Shown piece by piece: positions 35,432-44,103 of a stretch of DNA of 64,000 nucleotides. The stretch comes from Lineus longissimus (lineage: Eukaryota > Nemertea > Pilidiophora > Heteronemertea > Lineidae): the NCBI RefSeq assembly GCF_910592395.1, contig NC_088312.1:19291292-19355291 (forward strand), in the 5' to 3' direction. The notes under the pieces are model-generated. The model was not told the origin of the DNA. It did not search any database and was given only the letters and a program-made list of their open reading frames with translations. How positions within the stretch are numbered: the stretch's first letter is position 1; every line of letters begins with the position of its first letter. The position numbers and the translations under genes are program-made.

Positions 35432-36488
35432 ATGGAACTATACCAACAATGGCGTCTCAACCGTAGCTGCACAAAACTCCACCCTGAGGTTGATATGCGA
35501 TGTGCGAAGACTGCTGACCGAGCCAAACCTGATCCTCCTTTCTAAAGTCGATGCGTTTCTTTTGAACTACACATGGTGTTTCCTCATTCCATTATGTTAT
35601 ATAGGGAATGGACTAGCTCTGCTTGGTAGTCTTCCTAGAGCCACTTAAAGCTCGGCGTACCTTTACATGACGGTACTAGCATGCAGTGATACCATTGCCC
35701 TAACTAGAGTAGTATTAAGATTTTACAGTTACTCTGGAATTGAAATCAGTGATCTATATTGCCAAATGGACATATACGTATATACTTTCCTGAATTATTT
35801 CCAGGCATACATTGTATTAATGCTGACCATTGAACGGGCTCTGGCTGTAAATATGCCACTAAGGGTAGCTGGGTTATTTTCGGTAAAGAAAGGAGCGGTT
35901 GCTCTGTTTTTCACAATGGTGTTTTCCGCCATTGCGCCAGTTTATAATCTCATTTACATGGTGAGTTATAATAGGCATTGCCTATACTATGTAGAGGGTC
36001 CATCATGGGAGTCTATTTTAGATGGTATTTACCTGAAAGAAAATATATTCTACGTGTACTTGCCATTTTCGGTACTAATGATCAATAACGTAACAATCAT
36101 CGTCGGTATGGCGAGATCGGCGAAGGCTCGGAAACAACAGGGAAGAACACAAGACCAGCGTGACTCTCAGATCGCCAAGGATCGTCAAATCACCGTCATC
36201 TGTCTATTGGTTTCGTTTGTTTACTTGATCCTTAATGCACCAATGAACATATTTCTGAGCTTCAAGGAAGAGACACTTGTATTGCCTGGTTGGGAATATA
36301 GATGGACTTGTGAACGCACCCTGACAACTTATATAATCCGTGGGATATGTGATTTACTGGCTAATCTGAATTACTGCCTGAACGGTTACCTCTACTGCCT
36401 CAGCGGTGCATCATTTCGGGTTGAAGTGAAGACGTCTGTTGTTCGATTAGGCAAGGCGATAAAGAAATGTTTTACTCGCTGTGATTGA
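35432..36488 (+). pseudogene. GPCR array copy F, three lesions
   Basis: The first ATG is changed to ATC (about 35410). One extra G after the second ATG (35432) shifts the frame. A TAA at 35646-35648 replaces the codon before 'SSAYLYM'. From 35667 the frame is open to 36488, covering TM2 to the C-terminus. It has 'SDTIALTRVVLRFYSYSG', 'DLYCQMDIYVYTFLNYFQ' and 'INNVTI'; the last, and the flanks, match copy B. No full receptor can be made. Confidence 0.87.
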
Positions 36489-36844
36489 TCATAAGTAAAA
36501 CATGGATGCAAAGCCTGGTCATTTGGCCACGTCGGGACAGAGGAGTCGAAGGAATCAAGGGACTCGGGGTCTTCGGTTTCCTCCTATATTACGTTACATA
36601 TAGCCCAAAATGTTAGAACTAAAAGGAATCAGCTACCAATTTGGGGAAGTATCTATTCCAGCTGTTGTTATTTTATTCTGACTTGTATTGAGTAGATAGT
36701 GAAAAACCTTTGTTTAAAATAATCATTGTTTTGCTTTCATATATTGGTGCTGTTCAGTTGACGCGTTTCGCATTGAAACGAGCAGATTATGCTGGATTTT
36801 CACATTAGGCTCATTTCATCTTAGATCTATGCGCTAATGACCTA
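36489..36844. repeat. Receptor F 3' flank, cut by the Polinton
   Basis: Almost identical to 12982-13330 in unit B. Ends with GACCTA, the left copy of the target duplication. The unit continues at 56416. Confidence 0.75.
36839..36844. repeat. Left target-site duplication GACCTA
   Basis: Six bp, matched by GACCTA at 56416-56421. Unit B (about 13331-13340) has a single GACCTA in identical context. Confidence 0.93.
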
Positions 36845-37119
36845 AGAATATATGTATTGTGGTGGTAGGAATCTAGGTAATTCTAAGCTATTTTAACAAA
36901 AGCCCTTACAGGCCTTTTTGTCTCAAAATAGCTTAGAAACCCCTAAGAACCAGACACCACAATACATATATTCTATCATTCATTAGATTCCCAGTGAAGC
37001 GTTGCAATGAAATGGTCAGTGAAACGTTGCAGTGAAATGGTAAGGGAATACTAGAGTTCAATGGGTTAATGTAATCATGACTTACTGTATTCCAACAGAA
37101 AGTACACGTCAATAGCTTT
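36845..37119 (+). repeat. Left terminal inverted repeat, 275 bp
   Basis: Reverse complement of 56141-56415 with no mismatch found by eye. The outer 130 bp (36845-36974) is itself an imperfect palindrome: AGAATATATGTATTGTGGTG at the tip returns inverted at 36955-36974, and TTCTAAGCTATTTT returns as AAAATAGCTTAGAA around a centre near CTTACAGG. Two adjacent 25-bp direct repeats lie at 36993-37017 and 37018-37042. Confidence 0.93.
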
Positions 37120-37198
37120 TTTCCGTGCATTTTACCTGATATATGATGTTGGCACTGTTCACTGCATGTACATAATTTTACTAGTAAATAAATAGAAA

Positions 37199-38455
37199 AT
37201 GGCAACAGGATATTTATCAAATACCGAAAGGGCACATAAGATTCCACTTGGTTTGAAAGCTGAGAGGCAGCATCATATCATTACTCATAACCCATCATCT
37301 GCTAACCCCAAAGAAACTTTGTATGTTAGAATACCGGCATTGCGAGAGAATACATTCTTTGTACCTAAATCTCTTTATCTGTCTGCTGATGTAACCATTT
37401 CTGGTGATTCTAAAAATAGTGTTGTAAATAATCTTGGTAGAAACCTAATCTCAAAGATGGTGGTTAAGTGGGGAACAGAGCAGATATTTGACCTTGACGA
37501 ATACAGTAATTATTCTACATTTAAAGATCTGTGGTTTACAAAAGAAGAAAGAAATGATAGAGTTTTTCAGGGTATTCAGTCAAAAAATCTTAGAGAATTA
37601 AGATCAGGAGTCGCTGAAGCTGATGTCACTGGAGAAACAGCTAATGAAAAGACTTTAAAGAAAGTGTTTGACAAGAAGTACAAAATACCATTAGATTTTG
37701 AACTATTCCATCATCATGCTCCATTTTACAAGTTTCCAATTCAAGAAGATGTGATTATTGAAATAACTTTAGCACCAAAGGAGGAAATCATAGTCACCAC
37801 AAACACAGCTAGCATGGGCTACAAACTAGAGAATATTTGTTTTGAATATGATACCGTAACCAACAAAATGATTGCTAGTCAATTGAGTAACAAGTACAAT
37901 TCTGGATTCTCAATATTTTATGATTGGGTAGACCATTTTAAGACAGTCAATGTTACTGCTAATGAAACACTAATTAATGAGAACATCAACTTTCCAAGAA
38001 TGTCTATTAAAGGATTATTATTACTATTTGTGTCTGACTATGTAGATGGAGCTAGAGATTCAGAGAAGTTTGAAAACCCTAACATAAGTAAAGTGCAGAT
38101 CACAATAGAGGGTGTTGCCAATCAGGTGTTCCCAGAAGGAATGAGAATGATGGATCAATGGGAGGAGATCAAGAACCATTTTATGTCTGAAGATTTGAAG
38201 AAAACTCATGACTGTAACATGACCATGGAGAAATACTATGGTGATTCTAATCACTATGGTTTATGGTTGGACCTGAGAACTTCTGAGGATAATCGCCTTC
38301 ACGGATCAGGAAAGAAGCTCCAGAACACAAAAGATGGTATTCAATTATCTATTACAAAGAAATCTGGAAAGGGACCATACAAAATGCACATATTCGTGGT
38401 TTCTGACGCCCAGGTAAACATCCAGAATTCTCAGATTGCTTCACTCCAGCACTGA
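37199..38455 (+). CDS. Hexon-like major capsid protein
   Basis: A 418-aa protein, first gene from the left end. The N-terminal half ('ETLYVRIPALRENTFFVPKS', 'SDSKNS' region, 'VVKWGTEQIFDLDEYSNYS', 'DLWFTKEERND') looks like the double-jelly-roll capsid proteins of Polintons and adintoviruses, where a short beta-rich start is followed by a 'YxxxxDLW' segment. It would form the pseudo-hexameric capsomers. Position beside a penton-like gene agrees. The start codon context is GAAAATGG, preceded by AATAAATAGA as in front of the polymerase. No lesions. A structure prediction would settle the fold; the family call is by resemblance. Confidence 0.72.
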   Translation: MATGYLSNTERAHKIPLGLKAERQHHIITHNPSSANPKETLYVRIPALRENTFFVPKSLYLSADVTISGDSKNSVVNNLGRNLISKMVVKWGTEQIFDLDEYSNYSTFKDLWFTKEERNDRVFQGIQSKNLRELRSGVAEADVTGETANEKTLKKVFDKKYKIPLDFELFHHHAPFYKFPIQEDVIIEITLAPKEEIIVTTNTASMGYKLENICFEYDTVTNKMIASQLSNKYNSGFSIFYDWVDHFKTVNVTANETLINENINFPRMSIKGLLLLFVSDYVDGARDSEKFENPNISKVQITIEGVANQVFPEGMRMMDQWEEIKNHFMSEDLKKTHDCNMTMEKYYGDSNHYGLWLDLRTSEDNRLHGSGKKLQNTKDGIQLSITKKSGKGPYKMHIFVVSDAQVNIQNSQIASLQH

Positions 38456-38534
38456 GGTGCTGCAAGAACAAAAGTTCGCTCCAACACTGAATACTAGATA
38501 AATGAGTTTTACTAGTGATTTTCTAAGTAATTAA

Positions 38535-38771
38535 ATGGATACACCAGGAAAGAAAGATATCATAAATACACTGTATCAAAGTTTACTGTTGGCATCAACA
38601 ACAATTGGTTACTCTATGTTACTGAAAAGGTTCTTGAGAATCAATATTGGTCCCCCAAGTCAGGCCGACCTAGAGGAAATTCTTAAACTGGGAGGAACTG
38701 TAGCTATTAGTAATGGAACATTAGAGTACCTTTACGATCAAGGAATCCTACCCAGAAATATTATGAAGTAA
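38535..38771 (+). CDS. Small hydrophobic Polinton protein
   Basis: 78 aa with one likely membrane segment ('LLLASTTIGYSMLL') and a conserved-looking second half ('GPPSQADLEEILKLGG', 'YLYDQGILPRNIM'). Small proteins with this layout recur next to capsid genes of Polintons and adintoviruses; their role is unknown to me. The start has TTAAATGG. It sits between the hexon-like and penton-like genes, suggesting a virion or assembly part. Confidence 0.6.
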   Translation: MDTPGKKDIINTLYQSLLLASTTIGYSMLLKRFLRINIGPPSQADLEEILKLGGTVAISNGTLEYLYDQGILPRNIMK

Positions 38772-38828
38772 GAATAATTTACTTATTTGATAAAAGCTAA
38801 ATTTGAAAACGAAAATTTGCTTAAGTAA

Positions 38829-39596
38829 ATGGTTACTGTAATGAACATAGATTCAAGTGACTATCCAGATCAGAGTTCAAGTGATTTAACAGTCAATCTC
38901 AAGACTGAAATTCAGGATGCATGTAGCATCACTTTAACTTTTGCAGTAATACCTTGTACATTCTACAACATAAGTGCAGCCAGGGAGAATAACCGAATCA
39001 AAGTTAAGGGTTTTGATGTGGCAGAGATTACGCTACCAGATGGTCTCTATGACCTACAGAGCTTTTCAAAAGTATTTGCGGATAAGTTGAAAGAAAATAG
39101 TATGAGTAGAGGTGCTGTCAGATTTGACCTTGAAGAACCAACAGGTAAGGCCATCTTACACTTCCTAAAGAGAAAAAATGAGGCGCATTATCAGATCTAT
39201 TTTCTTGGTAAAAGTAACGAATTATTTGGCATGAAATCAGAATGGCCTTACCCTTTAGACAATAAAAGTAAGGATGATGTTGTAAGCGAGAAACCCATCA
39301 ATTTTAGACCAATTAACCATTTTGTTTTTCACTGTGACATAATCGAATCTAATAGTGTATTAAGTAATGGTGAAGCATCTGATGTGCTAACCACAAGACC
39401 AATAAAGGAAGCTAATTTTGGGGATTTAATAGCATACACATTTGAGAAACCAATAGCAATTCCCTGTAAACCAAGATTCAATAAGCTGAATATTCGCTTA
39501 ACTGATGAAAAAGGTGAAATCATCGATCTTAATGGTCATAATGTACAGTACCAATTGGTATTAACTCGAGCTATGCTCTCAGGGACACATCATTGA
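38829..39596 (+). CDS. Penton-like (minor capsid, single jelly-roll) protein 1
   Basis: 255 aa. The N-terminus ('NIDSSDYPDQSSSDLTVNL') followed by 'TFAVIPCTFYNIS' and 'ITLPDGLYDLQSFSKVF' matches the pattern of Polinton penton proteins. The end 'NKLNIRLTDEKGEIIDLNG' is the usual last strand region. It would occupy capsid vertices. The last residues ('TRAMLSG') are encoded by one unit of the double-hairpin repeat (39565-39585), so the native C-terminus has been altered by that repeat. The start has GTAAATGG. Confidence 0.68.
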   Translation: MVTVMNIDSSDYPDQSSSDLTVNLKTEIQDACSITLTFAVIPCTFYNISAARENNRIKVKGFDVAEITLPDGLYDLQSFSKVFADKLKENSMSRGAVRFDLEEPTGKAILHFLKRKNEAHYQIYFLGKSNELFGMKSEWPYPLDNKSKDDVVSEKPINFRPINHFVFHCDIIESNSVLSNGEASDVLTTRPIKEANFGDLIAYTFEKPIAIPCKPRFNKLNIRLTDEKGEIIDLNGHNVQYQLVLTRAMLSGTHH

Positions 39597-39618
39597 AATT
39601 AAAATTCATTGGAATTAA

Positions 39619-40077
39619 ATGGCTGGCATTGGCATGTTATTTGGATCTGCAATAATCAATGGATTAGCATTCACTGGATCCGGTTACCTTTTTAAAAAAC
39701 TAGACAAGAATGGCTATGAGACTGAAGTGAAAAGACATGATTTGGCTCAGGAGCAATTACGAAAAGCTTCAACCGAATGGGAGGAGCATAGGAAAAGTAC
39801 CATTGACTTCGTTAATCTTGAATTAAAGAGAGAAAGAGACGCTTCTATTGATTTTAACAATACTGATTCAGCACTTACTGTTTACAATCATTTACATCCA
39901 GAAAGAACTATTGTACTACCTCAGCGACCACAATTAAGTGATTACTACCAACCTAGTGATGAAATGAAGAAATACGAGTACCTATGGATTATCCTAGGAC
40001 TTAGTGGTTTAGGGTTAATAATTTATTATTTTACTAGGGTTAGAAAGACTAAGACAACTGATCGGACACAGTCCTGA
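39619..40077 (+). CDS. Polinton-type structural protein with C-terminal membrane anchor
   Basis: 152 aa. A Gly-rich hydrophobic start ('MAGIGMLFGSAIINGLAF') is followed by a charged helix ('KRHDLAQEQLRKASTEW', 'DFVNLELKRERDA') and a C-terminal transmembrane segment ('YLWIILGLSGLGLIIYYF'). Proteins with this arrangement are recurrent in Polintons between capsid genes and the ATPase. Function unknown; a membrane-associated virion or assembly role is inferred. The C-terminal 'TTDRTQS' comes from a GGAC-ACA-GTCC hairpin repeat that runs into the downstream convergent region. Start TTAAATGG. Confidence 0.6.
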   Translation: MAGIGMLFGSAIINGLAFTGSGYLFKKLDKNGYETEVKRHDLAQEQLRKASTEWEEHRKSTIDFVNLELKRERDASIDFNNTDSALTVYNHLHPERTIVLPQRPQLSDYYQPSDEMKKYEYLWIILGLSGLGLIIYYFTRVRKTKTTDRTQS

Positions 40078-40130
40078 TGATCGGACACAGTCCTGATGAT
40101 CGGACACAGTCCTGAGAGCATAGCTCGATG
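40059..40130. repeat. Triplicated hairpin repeat at the convergent end of two genes
   Basis: Three copies of GATCGGACACAGTCCT (GGAC-ACA-GTCC hairpin), the last followed by GAGC-ATA-GCTC. It covers the stop of the + gene and lies just before the stop of the minus-strand ATPase. Confidence 0.85.
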
Positions 40131-40140
40131 AGAAACGGGA

Positions 40141-40761
40141 CTAAGATTTTTGATGGGAAAGAGTAAATCCAAATGGATGTTGTAGTCTAATGATCAGTTT
40201 TGATCCTTTTTTCATCTTAAGTTCTTCTATGTAGTACTGTCTTTTCTCCTTAGGAATAACACTGTTTTCTTCTAAGGCATCTTTCATGGCTGATTCATCC
40301 TTATTAAAAAATAATACTAAAATTCTTATGTTCTCTCTGTAGTCCTTGACAACTGAATTGTACTTCTGAACTAGTAACCAAACAGTGAGATTGTAGTGCC
40401 TGCCGGAAAAGGCAAGATTACATAACTCGGACACCTTCTTTTTTGTGTCTCTCAAATTAGCACAGTCATCAATGAGGAATAATGTGTTAGAACCAGCAAA
40501 GGTCAGAGTAGCAAACTGAAGCACAAGGTCCAAATTACTGGCCACAGCTTCGGGATTAACTATGTAGACGTTCTTGTCTTGGTAAATCCATTTCCTTTCA
40601 TATGTCTTATTGTTGAAATATGTTGGACAGAAAATGACTATGTTCTGGAACTTGTGCCGATACTCCTTTTCTAAGAGGTCAAGGGCAAAATATGTCTTAC
40701 CACAATTGGTAACACCAGAAATTAACATATTGTGTGGCTCGTAAATAAATACTTCACTCAT
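40141..40761 (-). CDS. A32/FtsK-HerA-like genome packaging ATPase
   Basis: 206 aa. Walker A 'GVTNCGKT' (residues 16-23) and Walker B 'LFLIDD' (94-99) are clear, with a later 'LLVQKYN' segment suiting the conserved polar sensor position. Length and order fit the Polinton/virophage/NCLDV packaging ATPases, which pump DNA into the capsid. Its ATG (40759-40761) is separated from the integrase ATG by only 4 bp inside the palindrome CATTTAAATG, so the two genes diverge from a shared start site. No lesions. Confidence 0.85.
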   Translation of the reverse strand: MSEVFIYEPHNMLISGVTNCGKTYFALDLLEKEYRHKFQNIVIFCPTYFNNKTYERKWIYQDKNVYIVNPEAVASNLDLVLQFATLTFAGSNTLFLIDDCANLRDTKKKVSELCNLAFSGRHYNLTVWLLVQKYNSVVKDYRENIRILVLFFNKDESAMKDALEENSVIPKEKRQYYIEELKMKKGSKLIIRLQHPFGFTLSHQKS

Positions 40762-40768
40762 TTAAATG
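40759..40768. promoter_or_regulatory. Palindromic divergent start CATTTAAATG
   Basis: A 10-bp perfect palindrome containing both start codons, for the ATPase on minus and the integrase on plus. TAAATG on both strands matches the context of most Polinton genes here. With 4 bp between start codons, each transcript must begin inside the opposite gene or be almost leaderless. Confidence 0.6.
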
Positions 40769-41917
40769 AATGTAAAGGATGACACACAGCAGTATCTAAG
40801 GGATTTGTACTACAACCCTGAGAGTCCCGTGGCTTACAGTTCTTTGAGTAAAATCTGGAAACAGGTCAAGGAAGATATGACTTCGTCACGAGAGCAGAGC
40901 ACAACTTCGTTGTTAGGGACAAAGTCCCGCTCAGGAAAACTTATTAAAAAAAAAGAAGTGAAAGAATTTCTAGAAACACTACCAACTCACCAACTACACA
41001 AACCGGCCATTAAGAAATTCACCTTCAGGAAGACAATGGTATCGTACATCGATCAACAATGGCAAGCAGATCTGGTTGACATGCAGATATTCGAGAGTAA
41101 GAATAAGGGTTTCAGATTCATTTTAACAGTCATAGATCTATTTAGTCGTTTTTCTTGGGCTCTAGCAGTTAAGAGTAAGAGGGGAGAAGAAATCAGAGAT
41201 GCATTTAAAGTGATATTTGAGGAAGCAAAACCAACGAAAATCCAGTTTGATGACGGTAAAGAATTTTACAACAAACACGTCAAGGAACTTTTAACAGAAA
41301 ATGACATAGACTGGTTCTCCACAAAATCTGATAAGAAGGCAGCAGTAGTAGAGAGATTCAATAGAACCCTTAAAGAAAAAATGTGGCGTTATTTCACCGC
41401 TAAGGAGACTGACAAGTGGATTGACGTTCTGGATGACCTGGTCAGCGTCTACAATAACACATTTCACTCATCAATAGGTATGAAACCTGTAGACGCCAGA
41501 AAGATGGAAAACGAAGGAACAGTGTGGTACAATCTTTACGGTCTTCACCTCAAAGAGACATTTGGTGATCCAAAGTACAAAGTAGGTGACAGTGTGAGAA
41601 TTTCAAAGTACAAGTCCATTTTCGGTAAAGGTTACATGCCCAACTACACTGAGGAGGTGTTCCAAATCAAACAGATCATCTTTACTCACCCTATCGTCTA
41701 CCAGCTTGAGGATTACCACAAAGAAGAAATTCAAGGATATTTCTATGAAGAGGAATTGAGCTATGTTCCTAATCCTGACCAGCTAGAGTACAAGATCGAG
41801 AAAATCCTAAGGTACAAGACCAGTAAAGGCAAGAAATACGGATTAGTGAAGTGGAAGGGTTACAGTGATAAGTTCAATGAATGGTTACAAGTTTCTGATA
41901 TCAAATCATTGAAATGA
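40766..41917 (+). CDS. Polinton RVE integrase with C-terminal chromodomain
   Basis: 383 aa. Retroviral-type core with 'WQADLVDMQ' (Asp102), 'IQFDDGKEF' (Asp162) and 'VVERFNRTLKE' (Glu196), the three metal-binding residues. The N-terminal zinc region seen in many retroviral integrases is not obvious. The C-terminus (about 340-383, 'YKIEKILRYKTSKGKKYG', 'VKWKGYSDKFNEWL') is a chromodomain, which may guide integration to marked chromatin. Residues 39-57 ('SSREQSTTSLLGTKSRSG') are encoded by a run of hairpin repeats (40881-40935) inserted in frame ahead of the core. It catalyses the joining that yields the 6-bp duplication. Confidence 0.9.
   Translation: MNVKDDTQQYLRDLYYNPESPVAYSSLSKIWKQVKEDMTSSREQSTTSLLGTKSRSGKLIKKKEVKEFLETLPTHQLHKPAIKKFTFRKTMVSYIDQQWQADLVDMQIFESKNKGFRFILTVIDLFSRFSWALAVKSKRGEEIRDAFKVIFEEAKPTKIQFDDGKEFYNKHVKELLTENDIDWFSTKSDKKAAVVERFNRTLKEKMWRYFTAKETDKWIDVLDDLVSVYNNTFHSSIGMKPVDARKMENEGTVWYNLYGLHLKETFGDPKYKVGDSVRISKYKSIFGKGYMPNYTEEVFQIKQIIFTHPIVYQLEDYHKEEIQGYFYEEELSYVPNPDQLEYKIEKILRYKTSKGKKYGLVKWKGYSDKFNEWLQVSDIKSLK
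40881..40935 (+). repeat. In-frame hairpin repeats inside the integrase
   Basis: Adjacent hairpins CAAC-TTC-GTTG and GGGAC-AAA-GTCCC, preceded by a GAGC-AGA-GC partial unit. The reading frame is kept. Confidence 0.8.
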
Positions 41918-42005
41918 AATAAAGTCTCTAAAGTGACTTAAGTCACAAGAACAAGTTCGAAAAACGTAATTTAAAAAAAAAATGTCCTACTAAATAAAGA
42001 AAGAA

Positions 42006-43136
42006 ATGGATGGAGCAATATTTGATAATCAAAATGGTATGATGAATCAAAATGATATGATGAATCATGATAATATGATGAATCAAAATATTCAGAAGTT
42101 TTTGTATTATTTGCATCAAAATAATATGTTAAATCAAAATCTGATAAATCAGATTATGTTAAATCAAAATATGATAAATCAGTTTATCTTAAATCAAAAC
42201 ATGGAAAATCAAAATATGATAAATCAGAATAATATGATAAATCAGAATAATATGATAAATCAGAATAATATGATGAATCAAAACATGGAAAATCAAGCTA
42301 CAATTTATTGTGTTAAGTGCTGTGAAAAGAAACCTGAGATTAATTTTGAAAAGAACAGGCGTAATAAACTACTTGATTACTGTAAAGAATGTGGTTCAAG
42401 TAAAATCAAGGGATGTAATAAATGTTATGAAAATAAATTACTAAGTGATGGTGAATTTGGTAAAGACGGAAATAGAGGTAACTGCAGATCATGTTTTAAT
42501 TCATATTACAAAAAGGATTACCTTGACCAAAATGGTAATAGAGACAGACACAAAATTAGAGTTGGTCTAAACCGCATTTCTAAGGGAGAGTGTACCGGTA
42601 ATTCATCATTCAATCTAGGATGTACAGACAGTTTCTTCTCACAGTGGTTAAAGTACCAGAGGAGTCTATCTCCAATAGGACAAAGTCCCGAGAACAGAGT
42701 TCGAATAGTAGAAGAAGAGTTGGATCATGTCTTACCAATCAAGGAATTCAAAGATAAACCTAAACTGTGCTTTGCTTGGTTTAACATTAGACCAATGTCT
42801 AAAACACAAAACAGACAGAAGAGTGCTAAAGTAGACTACACACTATTTAAGGATCAATTGGATAGGTCAATGGATTTCATGGTAAAAATGAGAAGTGAAA
42901 ACTGGTTTGTCTTTCGAGACCAGGATGTAATACCAAATTGGAAAATAGTGATATCACAGCATTTCGGGGATTATCTTCGTGATGAAAATATGATTCTGCT
43001 TGATAGATTATCGAATTTAAATAATAACATGAGAATGAACCAGAACATTAACATATGTAGTCAGACAGAAATCATAAACGAGATGATTAAGTTGAATAAT
43101 AGACTTGAAAGAAATTTACTCTTTGCAGTGAATTGA
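42006..43136 (+). CDS. HNH-like nuclease with Asn-rich N-terminus and zinc-binding domain
   Basis: 376 aa. Residues 1-98 are Asn/Met/Gln-rich repeats encoded by 18-bp tandem units. Residues 101-163 hold paired cysteines (YCVKCC, YCKECG, GCNKCY, NCRSC), consistent with two zinc sites. 'EELDHVLPIKEF' (Asp240-His241) followed by 'FAWFNIRPMSKTQN' (Asn260) is the HNH pattern seen in virus-type endonucleases, suggesting DNA cleavage in recombination or processing. A double-hairpin repeat encodes 'GQSPENRVRIV' just before the HNH part. Start context GAAATGG. The HNH call is by motif; no homologue can be named. Confidence 0.6.
   Translation: MDGAIFDNQNGMMNQNDMMNHDNMMNQNIQKFLYYLHQNNMLNQNLINQIMLNQNMINQFILNQNMENQNMINQNNMINQNNMINQNNMMNQNMENQATIYCVKCCEKKPEINFEKNRRNKLLDYCKECGSSKIKGCNKCYENKLLSDGEFGKDGNRGNCRSCFNSYYKKDYLDQNGNRDRHKIRVGLNRISKGECTGNSSFNLGCTDSFFSQWLKYQRSLSPIGQSPENRVRIVEEELDHVLPIKEFKDKPKLCFAWFNIRPMSKTQNRQKSAKVDYTLFKDQLDRSMDFMVKMRSENWFVFRDQDVIPNWKIVISQHFGDYLRDENMILLDRLSNLNNNMRMNQNINICSQTEIINEMIKLNNRLERNLLFAVN
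42030..42300 (+). repeat. Asn/Met codon tandem repeats in the HNH-like gene
   Basis: Imperfect units of AATCAAAATATG/AATCAGAATAATATGATA, encoding NQNNMI-like peptides; the 18-bp form is perfectly repeated near 42225-42270. Confidence 0.85.
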
Positions 43137-43155
43137 TTTTATTTTACTTAATTAA

Positions 43156-43425
43156 ATGAATAGAACTTGGGGTTACACAAAACGACCACGTAATTGGAAA
43201 GAAAGATTAGAACGATTTCATAGAGAATTAGAGGCAGAAGTAGAGTCAAAGTTGGAGCCTGGTCCCGAAAAACCTTTAAAACCTGCTGTGCCTGCTGGGT
43301 CAGAAAAACCTGTTGGGTCAGAAAAACCTTTAAAATTTAATGTACTTCAAAAACCTGTAGTGTCTGTAGGATCAACACTAAACACTAGAAATGACAGAAC
43401 AACTGATTCTAGTTATTCCCACTAA
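43156..43425 (+). CDS. Small Pro/Lys/Glu-rich protein, unknown
   Basis: 89 aa, basic N-terminus ('NRTWGYTKRPRNWKERLERF') then repeats of 'GSEKPLK'-type sequence. No domain recognised. Supported as a gene by the TTAAATG start, tight spacing (18 bp after the previous stop, 4 bp before the next start) and lack of overlap. Confidence 0.5.
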   Translation: MNRTWGYTKRPRNWKERLERFHRELEAEVESKLEPGPEKPLKPAVPAGSEKPVGSEKPLKFNVLQKPVVSVGSTLNTRNDRTTDSSYSH

Positions 43426-43429
43426 TTAA

Positions 43430-44089
43430 ATGGATGGAGACAATAAGGTTTATCCAGATTTAAGTAATTTAAACTCTGAAAGTCATTTAAACTATGAAAA
43501 GTCTGAAAAGCATACAGAAAGTAACCCTCATGCTTTCAGACTACAACAAATATGTGAGGTTAAGAGTTTCTTAGAAAGCGAGATTGAATTTAGAAGAAAG
43601 ATATTTTCAAAGTACAAAAAAGCATTTAGCGTAATTACTGGCATTAGCCATTTCCTTAATTTAACTAGCGTAGCAGCCGGATCTGTTGGTGTTTCCGCTC
43701 TAGCTGGTGTAATCACGGCACCGATAGGCTTAGCTTTGGGTGGCGTAACAATAGGTAGTGCCATTATTTCATCAGCCTTAGGCTGGGAGAAAAAGAATAT
43801 TCTTAAGAAAATTGAAAAGCATGAGAATATCAGAATGTTGGCAATTTCAAAACTGAACACAATCAATGATTTGGTTAGTAAAGCCTTAACCGATTCTCAC
43901 ATATCTACAGATGAGTTTACTTTGATTCTCAAGGAGAAGGAGAAATACATTTCGATGAAAAATGCCATTAGGAAAAAACAAAGGGAGGCAAGTTCAGCTG
44001 TTGATGTAGAGTCTTTAAAGAAGACTTTTTTAGAAGAAGGAAAAAAACTAGCACAGACAGAGATGCTAGAAAAACTAAAAGTTCAGTAA
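43430..44089 (+). CDS. Hydrophobic-core protein, unknown (Polinton accessory)
   Basis: 219 aa. An N-terminal helix region (35-65) leads to a long Gly/Ala-rich hydrophobic stretch ('GVSALAGVITAPIGLALGG', 'TIGSAIISSALGW', about 85-120), followed by charged helices ('KKIEKHENIRMLAISKLN', 'LKEKEKYISMKNAIRKKQ'). The layout suggests a membrane-inserting or pore-like helical hairpin with a coiled coil. I do not recognise a named family. Start TTAAATGG; the end meets the polymerase gene tail to tail across a repeat-filled gap. Confidence 0.55.
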   Translation: MDGDNKVYPDLSNLNSESHLNYEKSEKHTESNPHAFRLQQICEVKSFLESEIEFRRKIFSKYKKAFSVITGISHFLNLTSVAAGSVGVSALAGVITAPIGLALGGVTIGSAIISSALGWEKKNILKKIEKHENIRMLAISKLNTINDLVSKALTDSHISTDEFTLILKEKEKYISMKNAIRKKQREASSAVDVESLKKTFLEEGKKLAQTEMLEKLKVQ

Positions 44090-44103
44090 ATCAAACAGGA
44101 CCC

